From an uncultured bacterium (lineage in GTDB: Bacteria > Planctomycetota > UBA1135 > GCA-002686595), in contig CALJGV010000007.1 in assembly GCA_938075305.1 (NCBI GenBank), positions 62,001-126,000 of the forward strand: DNA of 64,000 nucleotides, read 5' to 3'. The stretch's first letter is position 1; each line of letters begins with the position of its first letter. Positions 43,604 to 50,749 of the stretch are shown piece after piece. Under the pieces are notes generated by a model. The model made no database searches, was not told the origin of the DNA, and worked only from the letters and a program-made list of their open reading frames with translations. The position numbers and the translations under genes were made by a program.

Positions 43604-44647
43604 ATGTCCACCGAATCCAGCGGCTCCGACCGATCCGTCCTCCTCTGCGGCCTGCTCTGCGCGGGCCTCGCGGCGGCAGCGGTGCTCCTCCGCCCGGCCC
43701 TCGGTCCGTCCCGGCTCGTCCCCTCGCCTTCGGTCCTCGCCCTGGTGCTCGGGCTCGCGCTCGCGTTGATTCCGGCCGTCCAGGCTCGCTTCGTCTCTGC
43801 GGCGAAGGCCGTCTCCAAGGCGATGATCCCCGTCGCCATCGTGCTGATCGGCTTCGGGATGGACCTGGAGCGGCTGCTGGGGGGCGGCGCGATCGGCGGG
43901 ACGCTGCTCGTGGTCGTGGCCGCGATGGTCGTCGCCTTCCTCGGCGCCATCGTCGCAGGCCGAGTGTGCGGCCTGGACCCGCGCGCCGCCCTGCTCCTCG
44001 GCGCGGGGACCGCGGTGTGCGGCAACAGCGCGATCATGGCGGTTGCCCCCACGGTGAAGGCGAAGGAGGAAGACCTGGGCCTCGCCATCGGGGTCATCAA
44101 CCTCCTCGGGGTCGCGATGCTCTTCGTACTCCCCCCCGCAGCGGCCGCCCTGGGCGTGGGCGGCAACGCGGGCGGCGCACTGGCGGGACTCACGGTGCAC
44201 GCGGTGCCCCAGGCCATCGCCACCGGCCAGGCCTTCGGGGGAACGGCCGAGGAGTGGGCCACGCTCTTCAAGCTCCTGCGCGTGGCCATGCTCGTCCCCA
44301 CGGTCGTCCTGCTAGCGATCCTGCTGCGCGACGGGAGAGGTGCCGGGGAGGGGCGGAAGGGCGTCGGGGTCCCCCACTTCGTCTGGCTCTTCGTGGTCGC
44401 CTCGGGCCTGCGCGCCACCGGGTGGCTGGACGGGGAGGTCGCGGTCGGCGACGACGCGCGCCCGCTGTGGGGTTGGCTCAAGCAGGGCGGGAGCTGGCTC
44501 CTCGCCCTGGCCCTCGCCGCCATCGGGCTGACCCTCAACGTCCCGCGCCTCGTGCGCGTCGGCCCCCGGTTTCTGCTCGCTGGCGTCCTGGCCGTCCTGT
44601 GCATGGTCGCCGCGTCGCTTCCGATGGTCCTGTGGCTCATGGGCTGA
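43604..44647 (+). CDS. YeiH/UPF0324 family membrane protein (putative sulfate exporter)
   Basis: 347 residues, about ten membrane helices, the usual size. Conserved motifs: PVAIVLIGFGMDLERLL, LLLGAGTAVCGNSAIMAVAP, GVGGNAGGALAGLTVHAVPQAIATG and LNVPRLVRVGPRFLLAGV near the end. The family is annotated as putative sulfate or sulfonate-derived sulfite exporter in some bacteria, without firm proof. No LysR gene or sulfur gene is adjacent. The ATG at 43604 is seven bases from its -10-like box. Confidence 0.88.
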   Translation: MSTESSGSDRSVLLCGLLCAGLAAAAVLLRPALGPSRLVPSPSVLALVLGLALALIPAVQARFVSAAKAVSKAMIPVAIVLIGFGMDLERLLGGGAIGGTLLVVVAAMVVAFLGAIVAGRVCGLDPRAALLLGAGTAVCGNSAIMAVAPTVKAKEEDLGLAIGVINLLGVAMLFVLPPAAAALGVGGNAGGALAGLTVHAVPQAIATGQAFGGTAEEWATLFKLLRVAMLVPTVVLLAILLRDGRGAGEGRKGVGVPHFVWLFVVASGLRATGWLDGEVAVGDDARPLWGWLKQGGSWLLALALAAIGLTLNVPRLVRVGPRFLLAGVLAVLCMVAASLPMVLWLMG

Positions 44648-44769
44648 GACGATCTGGCTTGGGATCGCCCCTGGGGGCCCTGGGGGGGGCCCCTCGACCA
44701 GGTGGGCCCCCGGCCGAGCCCGCGAGGAGGCCCCCGTCGCCCACCCGGTCACCGAGCAAGGCTCAACGC

Positions 44770-44782
44770 TCTCAATTTGAGA
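44770..44782. promoter_or_regulatory. 13-bp inverted repeat TCTCAATTTGAGA
   Basis: A near-perfect dyad (6-bp arms around one base) that is locally AT-rich, 158 bases before the secreted protein ATG. It could be an operator; nothing else is known. Confidence 0.3.
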
Positions 44783-44940
44783 CCCGCACATCAGGGCCGA
44801 GCGTGAGAGTATTTGGGGCCACGGGGGACCCTTATGCACCGCAGCCTCGTCTTCCCGGGGTGCTGAGCCTTTCCGGCCCCAGGCACCGCACGCGCCCCCA
44901 TGGCGCTGCTTCCTTCCCTACCTCACCAGTTCAACGACCC

Positions 44941-46944
44941 ATGCGCGTCTCGAAACTCCTCGCCGCCACGTCGCTCCTCGCCGCCCCCCTCATGGGGCTC
45001 GCGAGCGCCCAGGGAGCAGATGACTGCTCCAACGCCCAGCCCATCTCTGGCCTGGGCACCTTCGTCTTCGACAACACCAGTGCGACCAGCGGTGGGCCTT
45101 CGGGATGCGGCAACATCGGACGAGACGTCTGGTGGTCGTGGACCGCTCCCAGCACCTCCGACTACCAGGTCTCCACCTGCGGCAACGCGAGCTGGGACAC
45201 GGTGCTCGCCGTCTTCAGCAACTGCAGCACCCAGATCACCTGCAACGACGACACCTGCGGCCTGCAGTCCACCGTCAGCTGGTCCGCCATGGCGGGCACC
45301 ACTTACCTGATCCGCGGCGGCTCCTTCTCCGGCAGCAGCTCCGGTGTCGGGTCCATCGAGATCACCGCGGGCGGCGGCGGAAGCGGCGGCTGCACCAACC
45401 CGGCGATCGGACCCGACGTCATCGTCGGCGGCCTCCCCGGCATCTCCAACTTCGGCGCCGTCGGCGGCATGGCTGGCTACTCCCTCGGGACCACCTCCTG
45501 CAACGTCGGTGACGCCGAGCTCCTGTGGATCTCCAACAGCAACCAGCACCCGGTGATCGGCCAGAACATCTACCGCATCGACGACGGTCGCTTCGAGCAG
45601 ATCGGCCAGAGCTGGCTCAAGCACGGGTTCACCGCCCTGCAGCAGGGGCTGTGCTGCAACTGCAACAGCTCCGGCACCGGCACCCGCCTCGGCGTCGGGT
45701 GCTCTGACCCGTACAGCTCCGGGCTCAACGGCTCGCAGTCGGGCCTCGGCCCCCGCTTCCAGGTCAACGCCTTCACCGGCGCCTTCTCGTACCCGTTCGC
45801 CCAGCAGGGACAGACGGGAGACCGGGTCTTCAAGCGGATCCAGGTCGCCAACGACGACCTGGACCCCAGCCTGTATCCCAACGCCACCTATTGGGGTGAG
45901 TCGCAGTACATCGCCCCCGACGATGCCGCGGCCGGCAACGGCTTCAACAACGTCTCCTACACCCGCCTGAGCCGTCCCGGCTCGACCACGCAGGGTGCCT
46001 GGCGCCTGAGCATCGGCGGCGCGACGGTCCGCGAGCAGCCGGCGATCTACGCCTGGTCCGCCACCACGCCGACCGCCGCGATCGAGGAGATCAACGTGCC
46101 CGGCGAGGGCCAGTTCGTCGCCGGCTCCAACGTGGTCGACAACGGCGACGGGACCTGGACGTACAACTACGCCATCTTCAACAACAACAGTGACTTCTCC
46201 GCCGACAGCTTCACGGTCCCGATCGGGGCGAATGTGACGGTCACCAACCCGGGCATGTCGTTCCCGCTCTACCACTCCGGTGAGCCGTACACGAACCTCG
46301 ACTGGAACGCGACGGTCACCGGCGGCGACGTGACCTGGACGACCGAGAGCTACGCCGTGAACCAGGACGCCAACGCGCTCCGCTGGGGCACGACCTACAG
46401 CTTCTGGTTCACCGCCGACGCCGCCCCCGAGGCGAAGTCTGGCGTGCTCGGCCTGTTCAAGCCCGGCAACCCCGGCGCCCAGGTCTTCCCCACCGAGGGC
46501 CCCGGCACCGGCGGCGGCACCCTGGTCATCCAGAACTACTGCACGGCGATCCCGAACTCCACCGGGCAGACCTCGACCATGATCGCGTCCAACGTCGACC
46601 TGACGCTGCGCACCATGGACCTCGAGGCCGTGAACCTCACGCAGAACGCGTTCGGCTACTTCCTCGCCTCCCTGACCCAGGGCTTCATCCCGAACGCCGG
46701 TGGTAGCCAGGGCAACCTCTGCCTGGCCGGCGACGTCGGTCGCGGCGTCGGCGGCGGCATCCTGTTCTCGGGCGCCACCGGCGCGTTCTTCACGCCGGTC
46801 AACCTGGACCAGATCCCGACCCCGACGGGGATGACCTCCGCCATGAGCGGGGACCGCTGGCACTTCCAGGCCTGGCACCGCGACTCCGTCCTCGGGTTCG
46901 CCACGTCGAACTTCTCCGACGGCGTCTGGGTCCAGTTCCCCTGA
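44941..46944 (+). CDS. Large secreted protein with PPC-like N-terminal and planctomycete C-terminal module
   Basis: 667 residues, signal peptide about 1-23 (ending ASAQ). Residues about 26-140 resemble a pre-peptidase/PPC-like beta-sandwich (DDCSNAQPISGLGTFVFDN, GRDVWWSWTAPSTSDY, DTVLAVFSNC), with paired Cys. The middle is Asn/Gly/Tyr-rich. The last 140 residues start with YCTAIPNSTGQTS and run through LTQGFIPNAGGSQGNLCLAG to a terminal SNFSDGVWVQFP, a module I associate with secreted planctomycete proteins. Many Cys suggest disulfides outside the cell. It ends in a strong hairpin. No enzyme motif. Confidence 0.7.
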   Translation: MRVSKLLAATSLLAAPLMGLASAQGADDCSNAQPISGLGTFVFDNTSATSGGPSGCGNIGRDVWWSWTAPSTSDYQVSTCGNASWDTVLAVFSNCSTQITCNDDTCGLQSTVSWSAMAGTTYLIRGGSFSGSSSGVGSIEITAGGGGSGGCTNPAIGPDVIVGGLPGISNFGAVGGMAGYSLGTTSCNVGDAELLWISNSNQHPVIGQNIYRIDDGRFEQIGQSWLKHGFTALQQGLCCNCNSSGTGTRLGVGCSDPYSSGLNGSQSGLGPRFQVNAFTGAFSYPFAQQGQTGDRVFKRIQVANDDLDPSLYPNATYWGESQYIAPDDAAAGNGFNNVSYTRLSRPGSTTQGAWRLSIGGATVREQPAIYAWSATTPTAAIEEINVPGEGQFVAGSNVVDNGDGTWTYNYAIFNNNSDFSADSFTVPIGANVTVTNPGMSFPLYHSGEPYTNLDWNATVTGGDVTWTTESYAVNQDANALRWGTTYSFWFTADAAPEAKSGVLGLFKPGNPGAQVFPTEGPGTGGGTLVIQNYCTAIPNSTGQTSTMIASNVDLTLRTMDLEAVNLTQNAFGYFLASLTQGFIPNAGGSQGNLCLAGDVGRGVGGGILFSGATGAFFTPVNLDQIPTPTGMTSAMSGDRWHFQAWHRDSVLGFATSNFSDGVWVQFP

Positions 46945-46961
46945 CCCAGCCACCGGTATGA

Positions 46962-47002
46962 AGCGCGGCCCGCGCGGGAGTCTCTCCCGCGCGGGCCGCG
47001 CT
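46962..47002. terminator. 19-bp perfect hairpin between convergent genes
   Basis: AGCGCGGCCCGCGCGGGAG, a TCT loop, then the exact complement. It lies between the stop of the secreted protein gene (46944) and that of xylB (47049), so it can serve both strands. Confidence 0.75.
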
Positions 47003-47048
47003 CGTTGTCGCCGGGAGAGCGCCCGGCGGGACCTGGGGGGAGTGATCC

Positions 47049-48509
47049 TCAGGCTCCTCGCTGGGCCACGACGGCCTCGGCCAGCCGACCCCGGAGAAGG
47101 GCGAGGCGCTCGACGGTGGCCGCGTCGGTGGACGGCGGGACCGCGGGGCCTCCATAGGCGACGAAGGCCTGGGCGATCCGGTCCGCTGGCTCCCCCTGCG
47201 CCGCCGCGGCGGCCTGGAGCGCGGCGCCCACGGCAGCCGTCTCCGTCTCCATCAGGACCCGGACGGGGACACCAAACGTGGTCGCGAGGATCTCCTGCCA
47301 GAGGGGGTTCCTGGCGGCGCCCCCCACCAGCCGCACCTCTTCGGGCTCGATGCCCATGCCCCTCATGCGCTCGACCCCGGCCGCGAGGTTGAGAGCGACG
47401 CCCTCGAGCGCGGCACGGTAGAGCACCCCAGGGGAGAGCGAGCCGGGGCGCAGGCCGGTCAGCGTGGCCGTCGCGTCCGGGAGGTTGGGGACCCGCTCCC
47501 CCATGAAGAACGGAACGAGCAGCTCGTCCCCCATGGACGCCGCGCGGGCCAGGTCGGTGAGCTCGTCGTGCCCCTTGCCCGTGAGGGCGCGCAGGTCCTC
47601 GAGCGGCTCGGTGCAGTTCATGACGCAGAGCAGCGGCAGGTGCCCGGCTTCTCCGTCGGGGCCGGCGCTCGAGGCGCGGAAGCTCGCGATGTCACCACCA
47701 GGATCGACCGCGGGCGCTGCCGAGAAGGCGAACACGGTCGCGGAGGTGCCGAGGCTGCACACCGACACACCGGGGCGGGTGGCCCCGGCGCCGATAGCGC
47801 TCATCATGTTGTCGCCGCCCCCCGCGGACACGGGGATCCCGGCCTCGAGGCCCAGCGCGACAGCGGCGCTGGCGGAGAGCTCGCCTGCCGGGCTCGCGCA
47901 GGGGCGGAGCGGCGGAACGAGGCCGCCGAGCCCGGGGGCGGTCGCCTCCATGGCTCGGGAGTCGTAGGCGCCCGTGGAGGGATCGAGGTACCCGGTACCG
48001 GACGCGTCCCCCACCTCGGTGAAGAACTCCCCGGTGAGGAAGAGGTTGATGTGGTCGTGGGGCAGCAGCACCCGACGCACCCGCGCCCACAGGTCGGGCT
48101 CATGCGCCGCCGACCAACGCAGCTTGGGGCCCGTGAAGCCCGCGGGGATCGTGCGGCCGAGCTCACGGGAGAGGGCCGCCGCCTCGGCGGCCGCGGAGGT
48201 GTCACACCACAGCTTTGCCGGGCGCAGGACCTCGTCTCCTTCTCCGAGGAGCACCGCGCCGTGCTGCTGGCCAGAGACCCCCACGCCGCGGACCCGCGCG
48301 CCCTCGCCCACCTCGCGGGTCACCGCGATCACCGCCTCCGACCAGGTGTCGGGGTGCTGCTCGGCGTGGCCCGGGGGTAGCCCCTCGATCAGGTCATAGG
48401 CGCGGCCCGCGCGGGCCACCACCTGACCGGAGTCCACGTCGACGAGGACGGCCTTGGTGCTCTGGGTGCCGACGTCCAGGCCGAGGAACAGGTCCCCGCG
48501 GCTGCTCAT
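47049..48509 (-). CDS. xylB: Xylulokinase
   Basis: 486 residues, FGGY family. Phosphorylates D-xylulose to xylulose 5-phosphate, feeding the pentose phosphate pathway. Motifs: [28 protein letters not shown], the catalytic Asp in [27 protein letters not shown] and [17 protein letters not shown]. Its ATG overlaps the xylA stop by four bases, so the pair is translated together. Confidence 0.94.
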   Translation of the reverse strand: MSSRGDLFLGLDVGTQSTKAVLVDVDSGQVVARAGRAYDLIEGLPPGHAEQHPDTWSEAVIAVTREVGEGARVRGVGVSGQQHGAVLLGEGDEVLRPAKLWCDTSAAAEAAALSRELGRTIPAGFTGPKLRWSAAHEPDLWARVRRVLLPHDHINLFLTGEFFTEVGDASGTGYLDPSTGAYDSRAMEATAPGLGGLVPPLRPCASPAGELSASAAVALGLEAGIPVSAGGGDNMMSAIGAGATRPGVSVCSLGTSATVFAFSAAPAVDPGGDIASFRASSAGPDGEAGHLPLLCVMNCTEPLEDLRALTGKGHDELTDLARAASMGDELLVPFFMGERVPNLPDATATLTGLRPGSLSPGVLYRAALEGVALNLAAGVERMRGMGIEPEEVRLVGGAARNPLWQEILATTFGVPVRVLMETETAAVGAALQAAAAAQGEPADRIAQAFVAYGGPAVPPSTDAATVERLALLRGRLAEAVVAQRGA

Positions 48510-49681
48510 CCGCGGGCCCCCATCATGTGCTCCACCATCAGCTGGTCGAGCCGCTCATAGCCGAGCCCCTTGGCGCCCAGGCCCTCGGCGTCGATCTCGA
48601 GCCCCCGGAGCGCCTCGCCCCGCGCCGCGCTGTAGCCCGCGCCGACGTCCACCAGGTTGGCCTCCGTGGTTCCGGAGAGGATCGCCTGGACGTCGGGGTC
48701 CGCGTCGAACGCCGCCGCCCGGGCGGCGAGGAGCTTGTAGGTCCGCATGCAGCCCCGGGCGAACTCCCAGACGCCGTCATGGTCCTCGGTTCGATAGGCA
48801 TGGGCGTCGAAGTGGCGCGGCCCGTCGTAGCGCGCCCCGCCGCCGGTCCCCTCCAGGAGCCGCACGAGCAGGAAGGCCTGCTTGAGGTCCTCGGAGCCGA
48901 ACCGCAGGTCCTGGTCGTAGCGGCCGATCCGCTGACCGTTGAGGTCGATGTGGAAGAGCTTGCCGCACTCCATCGCCTGACCGACGCCGTGCACGAAGGA
49001 GAGGCCCGCCATGGTCTCGTGGGCAACCTCCGGGTTGACGCCGACCATCTCGCTGTGGTCGAGGGTCGAGATGAAGTGGAGCATGTGCCCGGTCGTGGAG
49101 AGATAGATGTCTCCCCGCGGCTCGTTGGGCTTGGCCTCGAGGGCGAAGCGCAAGTCGTAGCCCTGGTCCTTGACGTACCCGCAGAGGAAGTCGATGGCGT
49201 CGCGGAAGTTCGCCAGCGCCGTGCGCGGGTCTCGGCAGGCGTCCGACTCGGCGCCCTCGCGGCCGCCCCAGAACACGTAGGTGCTGGCCCCAAGCTCCAC
49301 GCCGAGGTCGATGGCGTCCATGGTCTTGCGGATCGCGAAGGCCCGGACCGCAGGGTCGTTCGAGGTGAACGCCCCGTCCTTGAAGATCGGCTGGCTGAAG
49401 AGGTTGGTCGTGGCCATGGGGCAGACCACGCCCGAGTCCGCCATGGCCCTCTTGAAGTCCCCCACGATCCGATCGCGCTCCGCGGCCGAGCTGCCGAACG
49501 GGACGAGGTCCTCGTCGTGGAGATTGACGCCCCAGGCGCCAATCTCCCCCAGCTTGGCGACGATGTCGCAGGGGTCGAGGACCGGACGGACGGCGTGACC
49601 GAAGGGGTCACGGCCGGGGTTCCCCACGGTCCAGAGGCCAAAGGAGAAGCGATCTGCGGGGGTAGGGTCGAAGGAGCTCAT
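48506..49681 (-). CDS. xylA: Xylose isomerase
   Basis: 391 residues from ATG 49681, the short (class I, actinobacterial) type of about 390. It converts D-xylose to D-xylulose and needs two divalent metal ions. Key sites: FGLWTVG, the catalytic His in [27 protein letters not shown] with metal Glu and the downstream GVNPEVAHE, and [10 protein letters not shown] with metal Asp; YDGPRHFD near the C-terminus. An alternative ATG at 49690 would add three residues, but the -10-like hexamer just before it favours 49681. Operon with xylB. Confidence 0.95.
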   Translation of the reverse strand: MSSFDPTPADRFSFGLWTVGNPGRDPFGHAVRPVLDPCDIVAKLGEIGAWGVNLHDEDLVPFGSSAAERDRIVGDFKRAMADSGVVCPMATTNLFSQPIFKDGAFTSNDPAVRAFAIRKTMDAIDLGVELGASTYVFWGGREGAESDACRDPRTALANFRDAIDFLCGYVKDQGYDLRFALEAKPNEPRGDIYLSTTGHMLHFISTLDHSEMVGVNPEVAHETMAGLSFVHGVGQAMECGKLFHIDLNGQRIGRYDQDLRFGSEDLKQAFLLVRLLEGTGGGARYDGPRHFDAHAYRTEDHDGVWEFARGCMRTYKLLAARAAAFDADPDVQAILSGTTEANLVDVGAGYSAARGEALRGLEIDAEGLGAKGLGYERLDQLMVEHMMGARG

Positions 49682-49692
49682 GATGGCCATCG

Positions 49693-49698
49693 ACTGTA
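49693..49698 (-). promoter_or_regulatory. -10-like hexamer TACAGT near the xylA start
   Basis: On the minus strand TACAGT is followed 11 bases later by ATG 49681 and two bases later by ATG 49690. A start of transcription about seven bases downstream leaves only the 49681 start on the mRNA, with a leader of about four bases. Confidence 0.4.
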
Positions 49699-49762
49699 AG
49701 GGACAGAGCCCCGGGCCGGAACGCCGGCAGATCACTCCCGCGCGCCGTCTCCGGAAAACGCG

Positions 49763-49796
49763 AGGCACCCCGGCGGAGGGATCCACCGGGGTGCCT
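49763..49796 (-). terminator. 11-bp hairpin between the selenoprotein gene and xylA
   Basis: AGGCACCCCGG and its complement enclose a 12-base loop. Together with the hairpin at 49807-49840 it probably ends transcription from the upstream gene before xylA. Confidence 0.6.
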
Positions 49797-49806
49797 GCGT
49801 GACGAG

Positions 49807-49840
49807 GCGCGGCGGGCGCCCCGAAGGGGCGCAGCCGCGC
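49807..49840 (-). terminator. Two-part hairpin directly after the selenoprotein gene
   Basis: Outer arms GCGCGGC/GCCGCGC and inner arms GCGCCCC/GGGGCGC around a GAA loop, with a two-base and a one-base bulge between them. It begins seven bases past the stop codon of the minus-strand gene. Confidence 0.65.
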
Positions 49841-49846
49841 GGGCGA

Positions 49847-50494
49847 TCAGAGGATGTAGGTCTTGTCCTTCTTGATGCTCTTCATCTTCACCTTGTGCTT
49901 CGCGAGGGCCGCCTTCAGCTTCTCCTCGTCGAGCTTCTCGTCCTTCTTCATCTGGATGATGATCTCGGGACCGGCGTAGACATCGGCGACGTTGTCCCCG
50001 AGGGACTTCATGAGGGTCTCACGGACCCTCCCGGCGGTGTCGCTTCACGTCAGGCCGGGCGTCTTGGCGACGTAGGCCGCCTTGGCGCGCTCGGACTCGC
50101 GGCTGGTGAGGGAGACCCACTTGAGGCGCTGCTTCTCGATGGCGGCCTTGAGGGCCTTCTCATCCACCTTGACTCCCTTCTTGAGGGTGAAGCTGGCGCG
50201 GGTCCCGCTCCAGAAGATGCGTTCGATGTCGTCGTCCTCGTCGAGGACGCTGAGGAAGGCCGCACGGGCCTTCTTGCCTGCGCTTCAGCCCTTGCCGTCG
50301 GCGTGGAGGGTCCAGACCGTGATCTTGTCCTCCTTCGCCTTCTTCTTGGAGTCGCCTTGGACGGCGGGGCCGTCGTCGCCCTTCTGGGCGGTCGGCGTCG
50401 AGACGGGGCCGTCCTGGGGCAGCATGGCCGAGGCGCTGTACGCGATCCCGGCGGCGGCCACGAGGAGGGTTCCCTGAACCAGTTTTGTGATCAT
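49847..50494 (-). CDS. Exported tandem HMA-like protein with two in-frame UGA (selenocysteine) codons
   Basis: Read through two in-frame TGA codons, this gives 215 residues: a signal peptide (about 1-23, ending SASA), a Lys/Gln-rich linker, and two related domains (about 57-130 and 141-215). Each has beta-alpha-beta-beta-alpha-beta order as in heavy-metal-associated (HMA/MerP) domains. The TGA codons encode residue 70 (GKG-U-SAGKKA) and residue 150 (GLT-U-SDTAGRV), both at the first Cys position of the HMA GMTCxxC loop; the second Cys is Lys or Thr. The rest of the protein has no Cys. Each TGA is followed by AGC and a 7-bp SECIS-like hairpin. The family and function are unknown; metal binding or redox outside the cytoplasm is inferred. 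ATG 50494 is chosen for the signal peptide. No Shine-Dalgarno is visible. Confidence 0.85.
50012..50030 (-). promoter_or_regulatory. SECIS-like hairpin after the second UGA
   Basis: On the mRNA, GAGGGUC, loop CGUGA, GACCCUC: a 7-bp perfect stem whose loop begins 21 bases after the UGA at 50045-50047, with G as the second loop base. Bacterial SECIS elements typically have a 3-14-base apical loop with a G in the first two positions, 16-37 bases after UGA. Confidence 0.8.
50255..50273 (-). promoter_or_regulatory. SECIS-like hairpin after the first UGA
   Basis: On the mRNA, GAAGGCC, loop CGUGC, GGCCUUC: a 7-bp perfect stem whose loop begins 18 bases after the UGA at 50285-50287, with G as second loop base. 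It shares the loop start CGUG with the other hairpin although the stems differ. Confidence 0.82.
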
Positions 50495-50665
50495 GAGTTG
50501 AGCGGTTGCTGAGCGCCGGCCAGGAAGCGGCAGGCGGACTTCTATTACCACCCATGGTTCGCCCGAGCGGAACCGTGTGGACGAGAGGGTTCTGTGAAAA
50601 CCTCGCGGCGCGACAGACCGCCATGGGGAATATGCCCGTATGGCGTCAGGGCGCCGCAGGCCGAC

Positions 50666-50682
50666 ATAGGGTTTACACCTAT
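50666..50682. promoter_or_regulatory. Inverted repeat in the divergent region of the selenoprotein gene and ppsA
   Basis: ATAGG-(7)-CCTAT around GTTTACA, in an AT-richer patch 67 bases before the PEP synthase ATG. It may hold promoter or operator elements; the evidence is weak. Confidence 0.25.
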
Positions 50683-50749
50683 TCATGCCCAGGGCCCCCG
50701 ATCTCGAAAAGGAACACGGACCGGTTCGTTCCCCATCTGCCAGGTACCC

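Noticed and set aside
49847..50494. Reading this gene as a pseudogene or as two or three short unrelated genes
   Set aside because: Both interruptions are TGA at matching places of two repeats, the frame is intact before, between and after them, and each has a SECIS-like hairpin.
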